DNA of 64,000 bases from Dehalococcoidia bacterium (GCA_035310145.1 DATGEL010000039.1:1-64000); one strand, 5' to 3'. Counted from the stretch's first letter, positions 1-8,416 are shown. Program-made: numbers and translations. The notes: generated by a model from the sequence alone, not told the origin.

Positions 1-135
1 CGGTCGGTTCCAGGGTTTGCGTGCGCGTGCCCGCCGGTCGCCTCGCCATGCGCGCCCTTGCCCTACCTCAGGTGCGAGTGGCGCTTATCGGAACCCGGGC
101 TCGGCGAACCTCTCAAGCCAAGTTTGCCGGCCTAG

Positions 136-762
136 AAAAAAAGCCGACGCGACCGGGTGATCCGCCTGGCGGCGCGGCATCCCGACTGGGCCCTGGGGTT
201 CGCGGATGAAGTCTGGTGGAGTCGGGTGAGTCAGCCGGACGCCAACGCGTGGGTGGACGAGCAGCCGCTGCGGCTGCTGGAGCAGACGGTCGCCAGGGAC
301 GATCCGGACCCCAAGGCATTGGCCGCCTATGGCCTGCTGGGCCAGGGTGCGGGGGGCGCCGAGCCGGAGGTGTGGCTGCGGTTTGTGACGGCGCGGCCAG
401 TGAGCGGCGCCACGACGGCGTTCTTGGACTGGTGCTGTGCCGGGCTGGCCGCGTGGGGGAAGACGGCGCTGCTGTTTGTCTGGGATAACGCCAGTTGGCA
501 TCTCAGCAAGGCGGTGCGTGGCTGGCTGCGGCGGTACAATCGCACGGTGAAGGCGCAGGGCGAAGGGGTGCGGATCATCGCCTGCTTCCTGCCGACGAAG
601 AGTCCGTGGCTGAACCCGATTGAGCCGCGCTGGGTGCATGGCAAGCGCCGTGTGGCCGAGCCCGCGCGGCTGCTGACCGCGGCCGAACTGGAGCAGCGAG
701 TCTGCGACGCCTTCGGCTGTGATCAACTTCAGCATTTAGCCATTCCCGAGGAAGCGGCTTGA
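136..762 (+). pseudogene. IS630-family transposase, C-terminal DDE part only
   Basis: The reading frame carries the catalytic core of an IS630/Tc1-mariner transposase. The first Asp lies in DEVWWSR, the second in FVWDNASWH, and the Glu in KSPWLNPIEPRW. The helix-turn-helix N-terminal half that these enzymes need is missing. The conserved frame opens after a TAG at 133-135, inside a run of seven A at 136-142, and none of the three upstream frames looks like an IS630 N-terminus. It is therefore a 5'-truncated or frameshifted copy and probably inactive. It lies directly upstream of a membrane-protein fragment that it may have interrupted. Confidence 0.8.
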
Positions 763-772
763 TTCTGCACTA

Positions 773-1114
773 GTCATCCTTGCCCTTACCGTTGGTCTGG
801 TCCTCAGCCGCTGGAGCGCGGCGCTGATCGGCCGCACGTTTGCCAAGTACTGGGGCACCAAGGCCCTCCTGCTCTGGCTCTGCGGCGTCGGCTGCTGCCT
901 GGCCGTCAACCTGCTCATCTATCTCGTGCCGGCCCTCCAGCCGGCCGCTCTGGCCGTTACCTGTCTCATCGTCTGCACCAGCCTGATCAGCCTGGCCGGG
1001 CTGGAGTGGGTGCTGGACCGCCGGGCGCTTGCGCCCGCGCCCGATGCGTTGTTGGACCTGCGGTTTGACGCCGGCGAGCCCGCGCCGCCGGCTGCACCGC
1101 CGCGGCAATCGTGA
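773..1114 (+). pseudogene. Membrane protein fragment, 5' end lost next to the IS630 remnant
   Basis: The frame reads continuously from the IS630 edge to a TGA at 1112-1114. It encodes roughly three hydrophobic segments (starting ALVILALTVGLVL and continuing through LLLWLCGVGCCLAV and LAVTCLIVCTSLISLAGL), then a Pro/Ala-rich tail. No ATG, and no GTG or TTG with a ribosome site, is present near the 5' end. The gene therefore looks cut by the insertion. The first in-frame GTG (926) would begin inside a membrane segment. The family is not recognised. The stop lies ten bases before the next gene, as in an operon. Confidence 0.5.
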
Positions 1115-1123
1115 GGAATCGCC

Positions 1124-1300
1124 ATGCCGTTTATCGAACGCGAAGCCACCCCGATTCGCTGCGACGCCTGTCAGGGCAGGGGCATTTGCACCCGCTGCGC
1201 CGGCCTTGGCGCGGCCGTCGACTGTCTGGCCTGTCTGCGCTCCGGCCGCTGTGACCGCTGCGCCGGCACCGGCACGATCGTCATTCGCCGCCGGTTCTAA
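1124..1300 (+). CDS. Mini zinc-finger protein with DnaJ-like cysteine repeats
   Basis: This 58-residue protein begins at an ATG preceded by GAGGAA and ends in TAA. It holds four CxxC pairs in two blocks, CDACQGRGICTRCAG and CLACLRSGRCDRCAG. These resemble the CxxCxGxG repeats of the DnaJ central domain and related zinc-binding modules, so it should bind one or two zinc ions. Its partner is unknown. It is the second gene of a run of short, closely spaced plus-strand genes leading to the recombinase, which suggests it belongs to the mobile element. Confidence 0.65.
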   Translation: MPFIEREATPIRCDACQGRGICTRCAGLGAAVDCLACLRSGRCDRCAGTGTIVIRRRF

Positions 1301-1334
1301 GCCCGCCCACCACGCACGGGAAGGAGCGTGCGCT

Positions 1335-2374
1335 ATGCCTCTGTGATTCCTGATCCGTTGGCTCATCGCGCTTGCCCTGGCCCTGGCCGCCATCCTGATC
1401 TTCACCTCGCTGGTGCAGGCCGGCGACCATCTGCGCCATCCGGCCATGCCACGGCTGATGCCGAGTGCGGTGGCCGGCGCCGAGCCGGTGCTCGACCTGC
1501 CCGACCTGGCGGCGATCCCGGCCGGCGGTTTTGCCTGCCTGGCCGCAAATCCAAGCTGTCAACGCGGCGACGTCTGGTGGATGGGCTGGTTTGACGAGGA
1601 TGCCGACGCCGCCCGCCAGTTCGTCACCTTCCGGCCGCTCGGGCCGGACCTGCGTGTCCAGCAGGGACTGGCCGAGGCGGTGCTCTGGGCCTGGATCTCA
1701 CCGACCGGCCACGACCTGCTGTCCGGGCTGCGGTCGTTCGGGCTGACGATCATCCTGGCGCCGCAGGCGAGTGTGGGACCAGCCACGACGATCGCCGCCT
1801 ACCGCACCCAGGGCCACCTGATTCTGGTCAGCACGCGCTACGCCAAGGTCTCCTCCTGGGTGCTGGGCGACGTGGTAGTGCATGAGCTGACCCATGCTCG
1901 GCAGGACCAGACCGGTCAGCTCCAGTCGGCGAGTGTGGCCGGCTGTGAGGCGGCCGAGATCGGCGCCCGCCAAAGCGCGGTCGCCTATGCCCGCTGGGTG
2001 GCCGGTCACTTCGGCACGCTGCCGACGCTGGCAGAGGTCGGCCAGAGCCTGTCGGCCGAGGACAGCGCCCTCATCGCCATGATCGCCGCCGAAGTGGCGG
2101 CGCCGGACCTGCGGCCGATCGCCGCCGCTGAGTGTGAGCCAGACAGCGGCCAGCCCGCCGGGAGTGCTACGCCAAGATCACGGAATGCCGTCACCTTTGG
2201 ACGTGGTCGGTTCCAGACTGCCAGTGGATCTGTGTGCGCTGCGAACGGGCCCAGCTCGCCTGTCCGCACCCAGCCTGGCGGTGGTGCTCGCCGGCGCTGG
2301 CGATGTGCGGCTGCTGCGGGCAGCTGCGCTGGCTTGGTATTGACGGACGTGCGCAGCAAGGACAGGAGGCCTGA
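1335..2374 (+). pseudogene. Exported HExxH zinc metallopeptidase-like gene with early stop and frame change
   Basis: An ideal AAGGAG (1321-1326) lies eight bases before ATG 1335, but the fourth codon is TGA (1344-1346). After it the same frame encodes a signal-anchor (FLIRWLIALALALAAILIF) and then a domain with VVVHELTHARQDQTG, the HExxH zinc site of a metallopeptidase. The first usable downstream start is GTG 1413, inside the hydrophobic segment. From about 2130 the frame loses protein-like character. The -1 frame instead encodes a tail with about ten cysteines that ends at TGA 2372-2374, one base before the next ATG. The original frame stays open to 2798, so an automatic annotation would fuse two genes. 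Decay or assembly error are both possible. Confidence 0.55.
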
Positions 2375-2375
2375 C

Positions 2376-2798
2376 ATGGAAACGCACTGGAAGCTGGTGC
2401 TGCAGCGGGCGCAGGCCCTGCGCGCCGAAGTAACGCAGCGCCAACAACACCTAGACCACTTTTCGGGCAAGGCGCTGCGGCAGGAGATGCAGGCCATTTT
2501 CCGGCTTGAGGAGGAGGCCAGGGCCCTGTTCCAGCAAGCCGACGCATTGGAGTGTGCCGTCGAGGCGCGGGCGCTGCGACTGGGCATGACGGTCTACAAG
2601 CTGCGCATTCCCATGGAGTGGGCGTTGCCGTTCGGCGACGAGCCGCTTTCTACCTGGTTCGCCCGGCCGTTGCGGATCACCTGGTTAGGCCGAACGCAGG
2701 CGGACGTGGTTCGGCTGGACGGCCAGCCCTTCCCCGATGGCAGCCGGACGCAGCGGGAACGGCGCACAGACCTGCGCCGCACGCCGGTTCGCTTCTGA
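2376..2798 (+). CDS. Hypothetical coiled-coil protein
   Basis: The start ATG follows AGGAGG (2363-2368) at good spacing. The 140-residue product begins METHWKLVLQRAQ. It has a charged, alanine/glutamine-rich helical region (about residues 8-62) likely to form a coiled coil, then a compact C-terminal segment with several tryptophans. No family is recognised. It shares the reading frame of the upstream metallopeptidase gene without an intervening stop, but its own ribosome site argues for independent translation. It is part of the small-gene run in the integrative element. Confidence 0.6.
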   Translation: METHWKLVLQRAQALRAEVTQRQQHLDHFSGKALRQEMQAIFRLEEEARALFQQADALECAVEARALRLGMTVYKLRIPMEWALPFGDEPLSTWFARPLRITWLGRTQADVVRLDGQPFPDGSRTQRERRTDLRRTPVRF

Positions 2799-2886
2799 AC
2801 GCAGGCTGCGCCGCCAGCCACCGGCGCGTTGACCGTGTGGCTGGCGCGCGGCCGTTCACCGCCTGATGCAGAAAGCAGGGAATGAG

Positions 2887-3160
2887 ATGAAGACGACACC
2901 CGCAACTGGCCTGGAGCCAGGTCAGCCAGCACCTGGCCGGGTTTTACACGGCTTCGCCAAACGACCGTGACATCCTGGCCGCCTCACTCGATGACGAGAT
3001 CGCAGAGCTGGCCGAACTGGTACGACTGCTCTTCTATGAGCAGCGCGACGATCGGGAGCAGGAGATTGCCGAAGGCATGGTCGACCAGGGCGGCTGGCTG
3101 CCCGCAAGCGCGGTGCGACCGCTGCAGACCGAGGCGGAAGCGTGGACCAGACAGGAGTGA
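2887..3160 (+). pseudogene. Small hypothetical protein, frameshifted near its start
   Basis: From about 2899 to TGA 3158-3160 the frame encodes an acidic helical protein (QLAWSQVSQHLAGFYT... ending EAWTRQE). ATG 2882 in the same frame is followed at once by TGA. ATG 2887 is in another frame. Removing one C from the CCC at 2899-2901 would join ATG 2887 to the long frame as MKTTPQLAWSQ. That reading makes a single-base insertion, real or from assembly, the simplest explanation. The stop overlaps the next start (TGATG), so the gene was translationally coupled to the next one. Function unknown. Confidence 0.5.
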
Positions 3161-3372
3161 TGAAGATGACCGAGCAGGCAGATTCCCGCACGCCGGCTGA
3201 CGCCGCCGACCCGGAGGTGGCAGCGTACCTCCGGGTCGTGGTCAAAGCGGCGCGACAGGTCGCGCGCCGGCGACCTGACCGCGAACCGAGCGAACCAGTC
3301 GACAACACGCCAGGCCGCTGGCACAGTGGGCAGGCCACGCGTTCGGGGGACGGAGGATCAACCGCATCATGA
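3160..3372 (+). CDS. Small hypothetical protein directly upstream of the recombinase
   Basis: This 70-residue basic protein starts at an ATG that overlaps the preceding stop. It ends at a TGA that overlaps the recombinase start (ATGA at 3369-3372), so the three genes are translationally coupled. It contains one helical stretch (VAAYLRVVVKAARQVARRR) and a Pro/Ser/Gly-rich tail. No family is recognised. The position suggests an accessory factor of the recombinase, perhaps a directionality or regulatory protein, but nothing in the sequence proves this. Confidence 0.55.
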   Translation: MKMTEQADSRTPADAADPEVAAYLRVVVKAARQVARRRPDREPSEPVDNTPGRWHSGQATRSGDGGSTAS

Positions 3373-4955
3373 GTGAGGGGCGGCGGACGGTCTGCTACTT
3401 GCGTTTCTCGTCGGAGCTGCAGCGCGACAGCTGGACGATCGATGCCCAGCGCCATGAGTACGACGAGTTCATCGGCGCCCGCGGCTGGCAGCACGTCGCC
3501 GCCTATATCGATGAAGCCCGGCGGGCGTCGTCCGACGACATCGCCCGCCGGCCGGCCTTTCAGCAACTCCTGGCCGACCTGCGTGGCGGCGCCTTCGACA
3601 CGGTCGTCGTGCACGAGAACTCGCGCCTGGCCCGCAACCAGCTCGTGTTTCAGCAGTTCCTCAAGGCCTGCCGCGAACGCGGCGCGCGGCTGGTCAGCAT
3701 CGCCGAGGCGATCGACACGACCACGGCCGACGGCGAGATGCTGATGGGCCTCCTGATGCAGTTCTCCCAGCACGCGAGCAAGGTGCTGGGCACGCACGTG
3801 GCCAAGGCCAAGCGGGAGCGCGTGCGCCGCGGCCTGGCCAACGGTTCCATCCCGTTCGGGTACCGCCGTTGCGACTGCGGTCAGGGGACCGACGGGAAGT
3901 GCCGCGGTCATGCGCCGAAGCCGGTGCCCGAGGAATTCGCGGCGGTGCGGCAGGCCTTCGAGCGCTATGCCACGGGCGCGTACACCGCGACCGCAGTCGC
4001 CGCACAGCTCAACGCCGGCGGCTTTCGCACCCGCAACACGCGCAGGGATCCCGAGGTCGGCGTGACCGGGCCACGGCCGTTTGGCAAGGAGTCGGTCGTG
4101 GACTTGCTGCGCAATCCGTTTCACGCCGGCAAGGTTCGCTACCGCGACGGCGACCTGGTCGACGGAGCCCACGAGCCGGCCGTGTCCTGGGAACTGTTCA
4201 ACCGCGTCCAGGAGCAGCTCGACCGCCGTGCCCGCCATGGGCGCAGCGATCGCACCAAGCGGATCTACCTCCTCAACGGCCTGGTGCGCTGCTGGCACTG
4301 CGGCGAGCGCCTGTGGGCAATCACGGCGGCGAGGACCGAGAACCGGCACGGGACTCCGATCGCGCCGGTCTTGCGCTCGAAATATCGGGCCATGTGTCAC
4401 GACCGCGGTAACCACGGGTGCCCGGCGGGCGATGCGTCGCTGAATGTCAACCGGATCGACGCTCAGGTCGAAGCGCTCATAACCGCACTTCGCCTGCCGG
4501 CGGACTGGCAGCGGACCGCCGAGCGCCTGCTGGCGAGCGACGGCGAACGGGCCAGTCGCGAGCAGCGGCGGGCGACCGTCCAGGATCGGCTACGGCGGGC
4601 AGCCCGCGCCTACGCCGACGGCAATCTGGACGAGGCGGACTATGAACGGCGCAAGCGCGAAGCGGAAGCCGAACTGGCCGGCCTCGCCGTGCCGGCGGAG
4701 CAGGAGGTCGTCGGCGCGGGTCGCTTCCTGGCGGATCTGCGCGACCTCTGGAAGCAGGTGGATACGGCGACCCGGCGGGGTATCGTCCAGGCGGTGTTCG
4801 AGGCGTTCTACGTGGACATGCGAACGGGCCGGGTAGAAGAATATCGCCCGAAGGCGGCCTTCCGCGAGTTATTGCTAGGGTTAGGCGGTATTCACTTCGG
4901 CGACCCCGATGGGATTCGAACCCACGATCTCCACCGTGACAGGGTGGCATGTTAG
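3369..4955 (+). CDS. Large serine recombinase (site-specific integrase)
   Basis: The product has 528 residues. An N-terminal resolvase domain carries YLRFSSELQ, with Ser14 as the expected nucleophile in the YxRxS motif, and an arginine-rich active-site region (ENSRLARNQL). A recombinase domain follows (about residues 180-290), then a zinc ribbon with CWHCGE and later Cys residues (about 310-350) and a helical C-terminal part. This architecture is that of phage and integrative-element integrases. The last 17 codons and the TAG stop lie inside the convergent tRNA-Asp gene. This is expected if integration used that tRNA as the attachment site and the tRNA half of the site now completes the gene. 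Confidence 0.93.
   Translation: MSEGRRTVCYLRFSSELQRDSWTIDAQRHEYDEFIGARGWQHVAAYIDEARRASSDDIARRPAFQQLLADLRGGAFDTVVVHENSRLARNQLVFQQFLKACRERGARLVSIAEAIDTTTADGEMLMGLLMQFSQHASKVLGTHVAKAKRERVRRGLANGSIPFGYRRCDCGQGTDGKCRGHAPKPVPEEFAAVRQAFERYATGAYTATAVAAQLNAGGFRTRNTRRDPEVGVTGPRPFGKESVVDLLRNPFHAGKVRYRDGDLVDGAHEPAVSWELFNRVQEQLDRRARHGRSDRTKRIYLLNGLVRCWHCGERLWAITAARTENRHGTPIAPVLRSKYRAMCHDRGNHGCPAGDASLNVNRIDAQVEALITALRLPADWQRTAERLLASDGERASREQRRATVQDRLRRAARAYADGNLDEADYERRKREAEAELAGLAVPAEQEVVGAGRFLADLRDLWKQVDTATRRGIVQAVFEAFYVDMRTGRVEEYRPKAAFRELLLGLGGIHFGDPDGIRTHDLHRDRVAC
4901..4955. other. Probable right attachment junction of the integrative element
   Basis: The recombinase gene ends inside the 3' half of tRNA-Asp, and typical chromosomal genes begin beyond the tRNA. 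Integrases often lie next to their attachment site, and tRNA 3' ends are common targets. The core crossover is inferred to lie within these bases. The matching left junction should be a direct copy of this tRNA segment upstream of position 1 and cannot be seen here. Confidence 0.5.
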
Positions 4956-4974
4956 ACCGCTACACCACGGGGCC
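4901..4974 (-). tRNA. tRNA-Asp (GTC)
   Basis: On the minus strand the sequence folds as a full cloverleaf. The acceptor pairs GGCCCCG with CGGGGTC, the anticodon stem CCACC/GGTGG encloses CTGTCAC with anticodon GTC, and the T-arm has GGTTCGAATCC. The discriminator is G. CCA is not encoded. The 3' half overlaps the last 55 bases of the convergent serine recombinase gene. Confidence 0.95.
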
Positions 4975-5073
4975 AAGAAACCGGGCCACGCAGCCCGGTT
5001 CATCGATCGTACGGTACCTGTGTTGCCCTGTCAAACCTCGCCCTGACCGGCTCAGGGCGCTGCGACCACCGTG

Positions 5074-5502
5074 CTACAGCGCCAGGCGCCGGCCGCGCGG
5101 CACCCACATCGGGCCGTCTTCGGCAGGGACCGCCGGCTCGTCGATCGCGCGCAGGCTCTCGCGCGAGACGTCGGGGCTGCGAATCGCGCCTTCGAAGCGC
5201 GGCTCGTGCAACTCGCGCAGGCGCACGGCCAGGTCGTCGGCGCCGGCCTCGGTCAGGTTGGCGGCCAGCACATCCACGCCGTCGGCGAACGCCCGCGCCT
5301 CGATGCGCCAGTCGGCCGGGCTCAGGTCACGTGTGAGCTTGCGCCAGGCGCGTTGCACCTCGGCCGGCGCCAGCGCAGCGGCGGCCTCGGGCTCGGGGCT
5401 GGTGAAGAGGTCGATCAGCACGCTGAGCAGCGATTCCGCGGGCCAGGCGTCCTCCGCCTCCTCGTAGGCCCGCGCCCGCGCGACGATCTCCCTGACACGC
5501 AC
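5074..5502 (-). CDS. Hypothetical protein
   Basis: The 142-residue product starts at GTG 5502, chosen because GGGAGGGG lies about six bases upstream. ATG 5523 would add seven residues without a good ribosome site. The protein is helical, acidic and soluble, and no known domain is recognised. Its C-terminus ends MWVPRGRRLAL. It is divergent from the MATE gene and is the first chromosomal gene after the tRNA-Asp junction. Confidence 0.6.
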   Translation of the reverse strand: MRVREIVARARAYEEAEDAWPAESLLSVLIDLFTSPEPEAAAALAPAEVQRAWRKLTRDLSPADWRIEARAFADGVDVLAANLTEAGADDLAVRLRELHEPRFEGAIRSPDVSRESLRAIDEPAVPAEDGPMWVPRGRRLAL

Positions 5503-5786
5503 GCCGCCCCTCCCTGTTGTCATTGCATCACCGCTGCCCCGTTATCCTATTGCATCCTTCGCGGCAAAGACAGGCCGTTACGACAAGCCGCACCCCTGCG
5601 ATTCTGTGCTACCATTGCTCCGGCAACGGCAGGCTCTCCCCTCGCTTCGCCCGCGCAGCAGTACGGGTTCGCCCGAGCGCCACGGCGTGCAGCAGGACGC
5701 GCGACCGCGACGCTCTCCGTCTTCACGGAGCGGCCCGGCCTCGGCAACGAGCGAGCAGCCGCCGCAGCCGGAAACGAGGCGCTCCC

Positions 5787-7211
5787 GTGGCGATCGCGCC
5801 ATCCCGCCGGGTGGACGCCGCCCGCCCCGCCGAGGGCAGCGGCGGCCCACCGCGGCGACGCACCGTCGCCCTCGACGAGTCGCGGCTCGACCGCTCCGTG
5901 CTGGCGCTGGCCTGGCCGGTGCTCGTGCAGCAGCTCGCGCTGTCGCTTGTGCAGCTTGTCGATACCTTTCTCGTGGGCCATATCGACAACACGGGCAACG
6001 CGCTGGCCGGCGTGGGGCTGGCCACCTTCATTCAGTGGACGCCGCAGGCCGGTGTCTTCGCGATCGCCGCGGGCACCACGGCGGTGCTCGCCCGCGACAT
6101 TGGCAGCGGTCAGCCCGATCGCGCCGCGGCCGCGCTGCGCCATGGCCTGCTGCTCTCGCTGCTCTGGGGTCTCGTCGGCACGGTCTTGGTTTTCTTCGCC
6201 GCGAACTGGACGATGGGCGCGATGGGCGCCACCGGCGACGTGCTCACGCTGGGCGCCTCCTGGCTGCGCTGGGCCTCGCCCGGCATCCTCTTCGGCTCCT
6301 TGCTGTTCGTGGCGAACAGCGCCCAGCAGGGCGCGGGCGACACGCGCACGCCGATGGCGGTGATGCTCTGCGTCAACATCGTCAACGCGATCGTGGCGTT
6401 CGGGCTGATCTACGGCTCATGGTTCCTGCCGAAGCTGGGCGTACGCGGCTCCGGCATCGGCTTCTCCGTCTCGCAATTGGTCGGCATGGCGCTGACCCTG
6501 GCGATCCTGACGAAGGGCCGCGCCGGCCTCCGGCTGCACTGGCCGTCGTTGCGCCGCTGGGATGGCGAGACGGCGCGCCGCATCCTCAACGTAGGTGTGC
6601 CGTCGGGCGTGGAGCAGGTGCAGTTCCAGTTCGCGATGCTGGTCTACACGCGGATCATCGCCAGCCTGGGCGAGACGGCGCTGGCGGCGCACAGCGTGGC
6701 GATCCGCATCCAGGGGCTGGCCTTCATGCCGGGCATGGCCTTCCAGCAGGCGGCCACCGCCTTCACCGGCCAGGCGCTGGGCGCCGGCAAGCCGCAGCTG
6801 GCCGAGCGCGCGACCTTCGCGGCCATGCGTTTCGCGCTCTACATCCTCGGCGGCGTGGCGCTGCTGCTGGCGCTGTTCGGCGGGCCGATCACCAGGGCGT
6901 TCGTCGACGACCCGGCCGTGACCAGCGACGGCCGCCAACTGCTGCTGATCTTTGCCGTGGCGCAACCGGCGATCGCGATCGCCTTCACCTTCGCCGGCAG
7001 CCTGCGCGGCGCGGGCGACACGCGCGCGGTGATGGTGATCTTCGCGATCTCGCCCTGGATCCTGCGCGTGACGTTGGCCTATCTCTTTGCGATCGTGCTG
7101 GGCTGGGGCGTGGGCGGCGCCTGGATCGGCGCCGTGGCCGACATGTGGGTGCGGGCGGGTCTCACCTTCCTGCGCTTCCGCCGCGGCCGCTGGCAAACCA
7201 TCCGCGTGTAG
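5787..7211 (+). CDS. MATE-family multidrug/cation antiporter
   Basis: The 474-residue membrane protein has about twelve hydrophobic segments in the two-lobe arrangement of MATE exporters. One of these is LAWPVLVQQLALSLVQLVDTFLVG, shown here in shorter pieces as LAWPVLVQQLAL and LVQLVDTFLVG. Related motifs recur in the second half, such as QGAGDTRTPM and RGAGDTRAVM. It is expected to export cationic drugs or metabolites in exchange for Na+ or H+. GTG 5787 is taken as start because the family begins near here. The frame is open further upstream (to TTG 5517), but that part is arginine/proline-rich and unlike the family. It converges on the peptide transporter genes, with palindromic repeats between. 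Confidence 0.88.
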   Translation: MAIAPSRRVDAARPAEGSGGPPRRRTVALDESRLDRSVLALAWPVLVQQLALSLVQLVDTFLVGHIDNTGNALAGVGLATFIQWTPQAGVFAIAAGTTAVLARDIGSGQPDRAAAALRHGLLLSLLWGLVGTVLVFFAANWTMGAMGATGDVLTLGASWLRWASPGILFGSLLFVANSAQQGAGDTRTPMAVMLCVNIVNAIVAFGLIYGSWFLPKLGVRGSGIGFSVSQLVGMALTLAILTKGRAGLRLHWPSLRRWDGETARRILNVGVPSGVEQVQFQFAMLVYTRIIASLGETALAAHSVAIRIQGLAFMPGMAFQQAATAFTGQALGAGKPQLAERATFAAMRFALYILGGVALLLALFGGPITRAFVDDPAVTSDGRQLLLIFAVAQPAIAIAFTFAGSLRGAGDTRAVMVIFAISPWILRVTLAYLFAIVLGWGVGGAWIGAVADMWVRAGLTFLRFRRGRWQTIRV

Positions 7212-7240
7212 GGCGCTCGGCCCTCACCCTCACCCCCTGA

Positions 7241-7266
7241 CCCCTCTCCCAATCCTGGGCGAGGGG
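7241..7266. repeat. C/T-rich palindromic repeat, copy A
   Basis: CCCCTCTCCCA pairs with TGGGCGAGGGG around an ATCC loop, 10 of 11 positions matching, just after the MATE stop. It is preceded by a CCCTCACCC-type stretch seen in other copies. It can act as a terminator-like hairpin. Confidence 0.75.
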
Positions 7267-7389
7267 GGACGCAAGGCCGGAAGATTAGGGCTGAAGGCGT
7301 AGCTGGGAGCGGCGCGACAGGCGCACGCGGAGCGCCTCTGCAGCACTCGGCTAACCCGGCACGGCCCTGGAACTCCCTCCGCCGGATCG

Positions 7390-7427
7390 CCCCTCTCCCT
7401 CTCCCAGGATTGGGAGAGGGAGAGGGG
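7390..7427. repeat. C/T-rich palindromic repeat, copy B (perfect 17-bp stem)
   Basis: A perfect 17-bp inverted repeat (left arm 7390-7406, loop GGAT, right arm 7411-7427) is followed by GACGGGGTGAGGG. Together these are the reverse complement of copies A and C. It lies just downstream of the OppC-like gene on the minus strand and probably ends transcription of both convergent genes. Confidence 0.8.
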
Positions 7428-7463
7428 ACGGGGTGAGGGCGAGGGCCGCCCCCGCCGCCTGCC

Positions 7464-8357
7464 TCATAGCCGCAGCTTGGGGTCGAAGGCGTCGCGCAGA
7501 CCATCGCCGAGCAGGTTCACGCAGAGCACGGTGATCAGGATCAGCAGGCCGGGGAAGATGGCGAGGAACGGCGCACTGATCACGTAGTCCTGCGCGTTGG
7601 TCAGCATGTTGCCCCAACTCGGCGTCGGCGGCTGAATGCCGAGGCCCAGAAAGCTGATCGCCGCCTCCGCCGTCAGGTTTGTGGCGAAGAGCAGCGTGCC
7701 GCTGACGATGATCGGCGCCATCGCGTTGGGCAAGATATGGCGCGCGGCGATGCGCCACCAGGGACAGCCAAGCAGCTCCGCCGCCTGCGTGTAGTCGCGG
7801 GTGCGCGCGGCGATGAACTCCCCGCGCACGATGCGCGCCAGCACCGCCCAGTTGAACAGGCCCAGGATCAGGATGATGCTCGTGACCGAGGGCCGCGTGA
7901 TCGCCGCGGCCAGAATCAACAGCAGCAGGAAGGGCAGCGTCAGGAAGAGCTCGATCAGCCGGTCGGCGATGCCGTCGACCCAGCCGCCGAAGTAGCCGGC
8001 CAGCATGCCGACCAGCGTGCCGATCCCTGTTGCGATCAGCGCCGAGAGCAGCGAGATCTCCAGCGAGTTGCGCCCGCCATAGACGGCGCGATCGAAGGCG
8101 TTGCGGCCGAACTCGTCGCGGCCGAAGAGGGCGCTGCCGGAGGGCGAGGCGAAGGTGTCGCTGCGCACCTGCGTCAGCGTATCGGTGTAGGGCAGCCAGA
8201 GCGGCGCCGAGAAGCAGATGCCGGTCAGCACCAGCAGCACGATCAGGCCGCTGACGGCCAGCCGGTGCCGCAGCAAGCGGCGCAAGATCACAAAACGGCG
8301 CGCCGGCGCTTCCTGCGCCAGCGTCGCCGCACCGATCGTTTCGATCACCTGTGCCAC
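7464..8357 (-). CDS. Peptide/nickel ABC transporter permease, OppC type
   Basis: The 297-residue inner-membrane permease has an N-terminal hydrophobic segment, an extended loop, and the binding-protein-dependent transport domain. That domain includes the EAA-like coupling loop AAELLGCPWWRIAARHILPN and the later segment AEAAISFLGLGIQPPTPSWG, both typical of OppC/DppC. GTG 8357 is chosen for its upstream GGAG. The frame is open far upstream, but that part is only the antisense-like shadow of oppB. It is the last gene of an OppA-OppB-OppC operon. ATPase subunits are not adjacent. Confidence 0.92.
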   Translation of the reverse strand: MAQVIETIGAATLAQEAPARRFVILRRLLRHRLAVSGLIVLLVLTGICFSAPLWLPYTDTLTQVRSDTFASPSGSALFGRDEFGRNAFDRAVYGGRNSLEISLLSALIATGIGTLVGMLAGYFGGWVDGIADRLIELFLTLPFLLLLILAAAITRPSVTSIILILGLFNWAVLARIVRGEFIAARTRDYTQAAELLGCPWWRIAARHILPNAMAPIIVSGTLLFATNLTAEAAISFLGLGIQPPTPSWGNMLTNAQDYVISAPFLAIFPGLLILITVLCVNLLGDGLRDAFDPKLRL

Positions 8358-8416
8358 GGCGGCTCCACGCCGTCCGGCGCTCGCTTCGCCGCGGGCGCCG
8401 GCACTCCCGTACCGTC

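Noticed and set aside
1-135. N-terminal half of the IS630 transposase, with programmed frameshift at the seven-A run
   Set aside because: None of the three frames upstream of the A-run resembles an IS630 N-terminus, so a functional frameshift product cannot be supported.
1335-1346. TGA at codon 4 as selenocysteine or reassigned Trp
   Set aside because: No U-x-x-C or redox context and no hairpin of SECIS type follows. Neighbouring genes use TGA as a real stop, so code reassignment is unlikely.
2882-2890. ATG-AGA-TGA as evidence for UGA recoding
   Set aside because: A single-base change in the CCC run near 2899 explains the data with a better start (ATG 2887).
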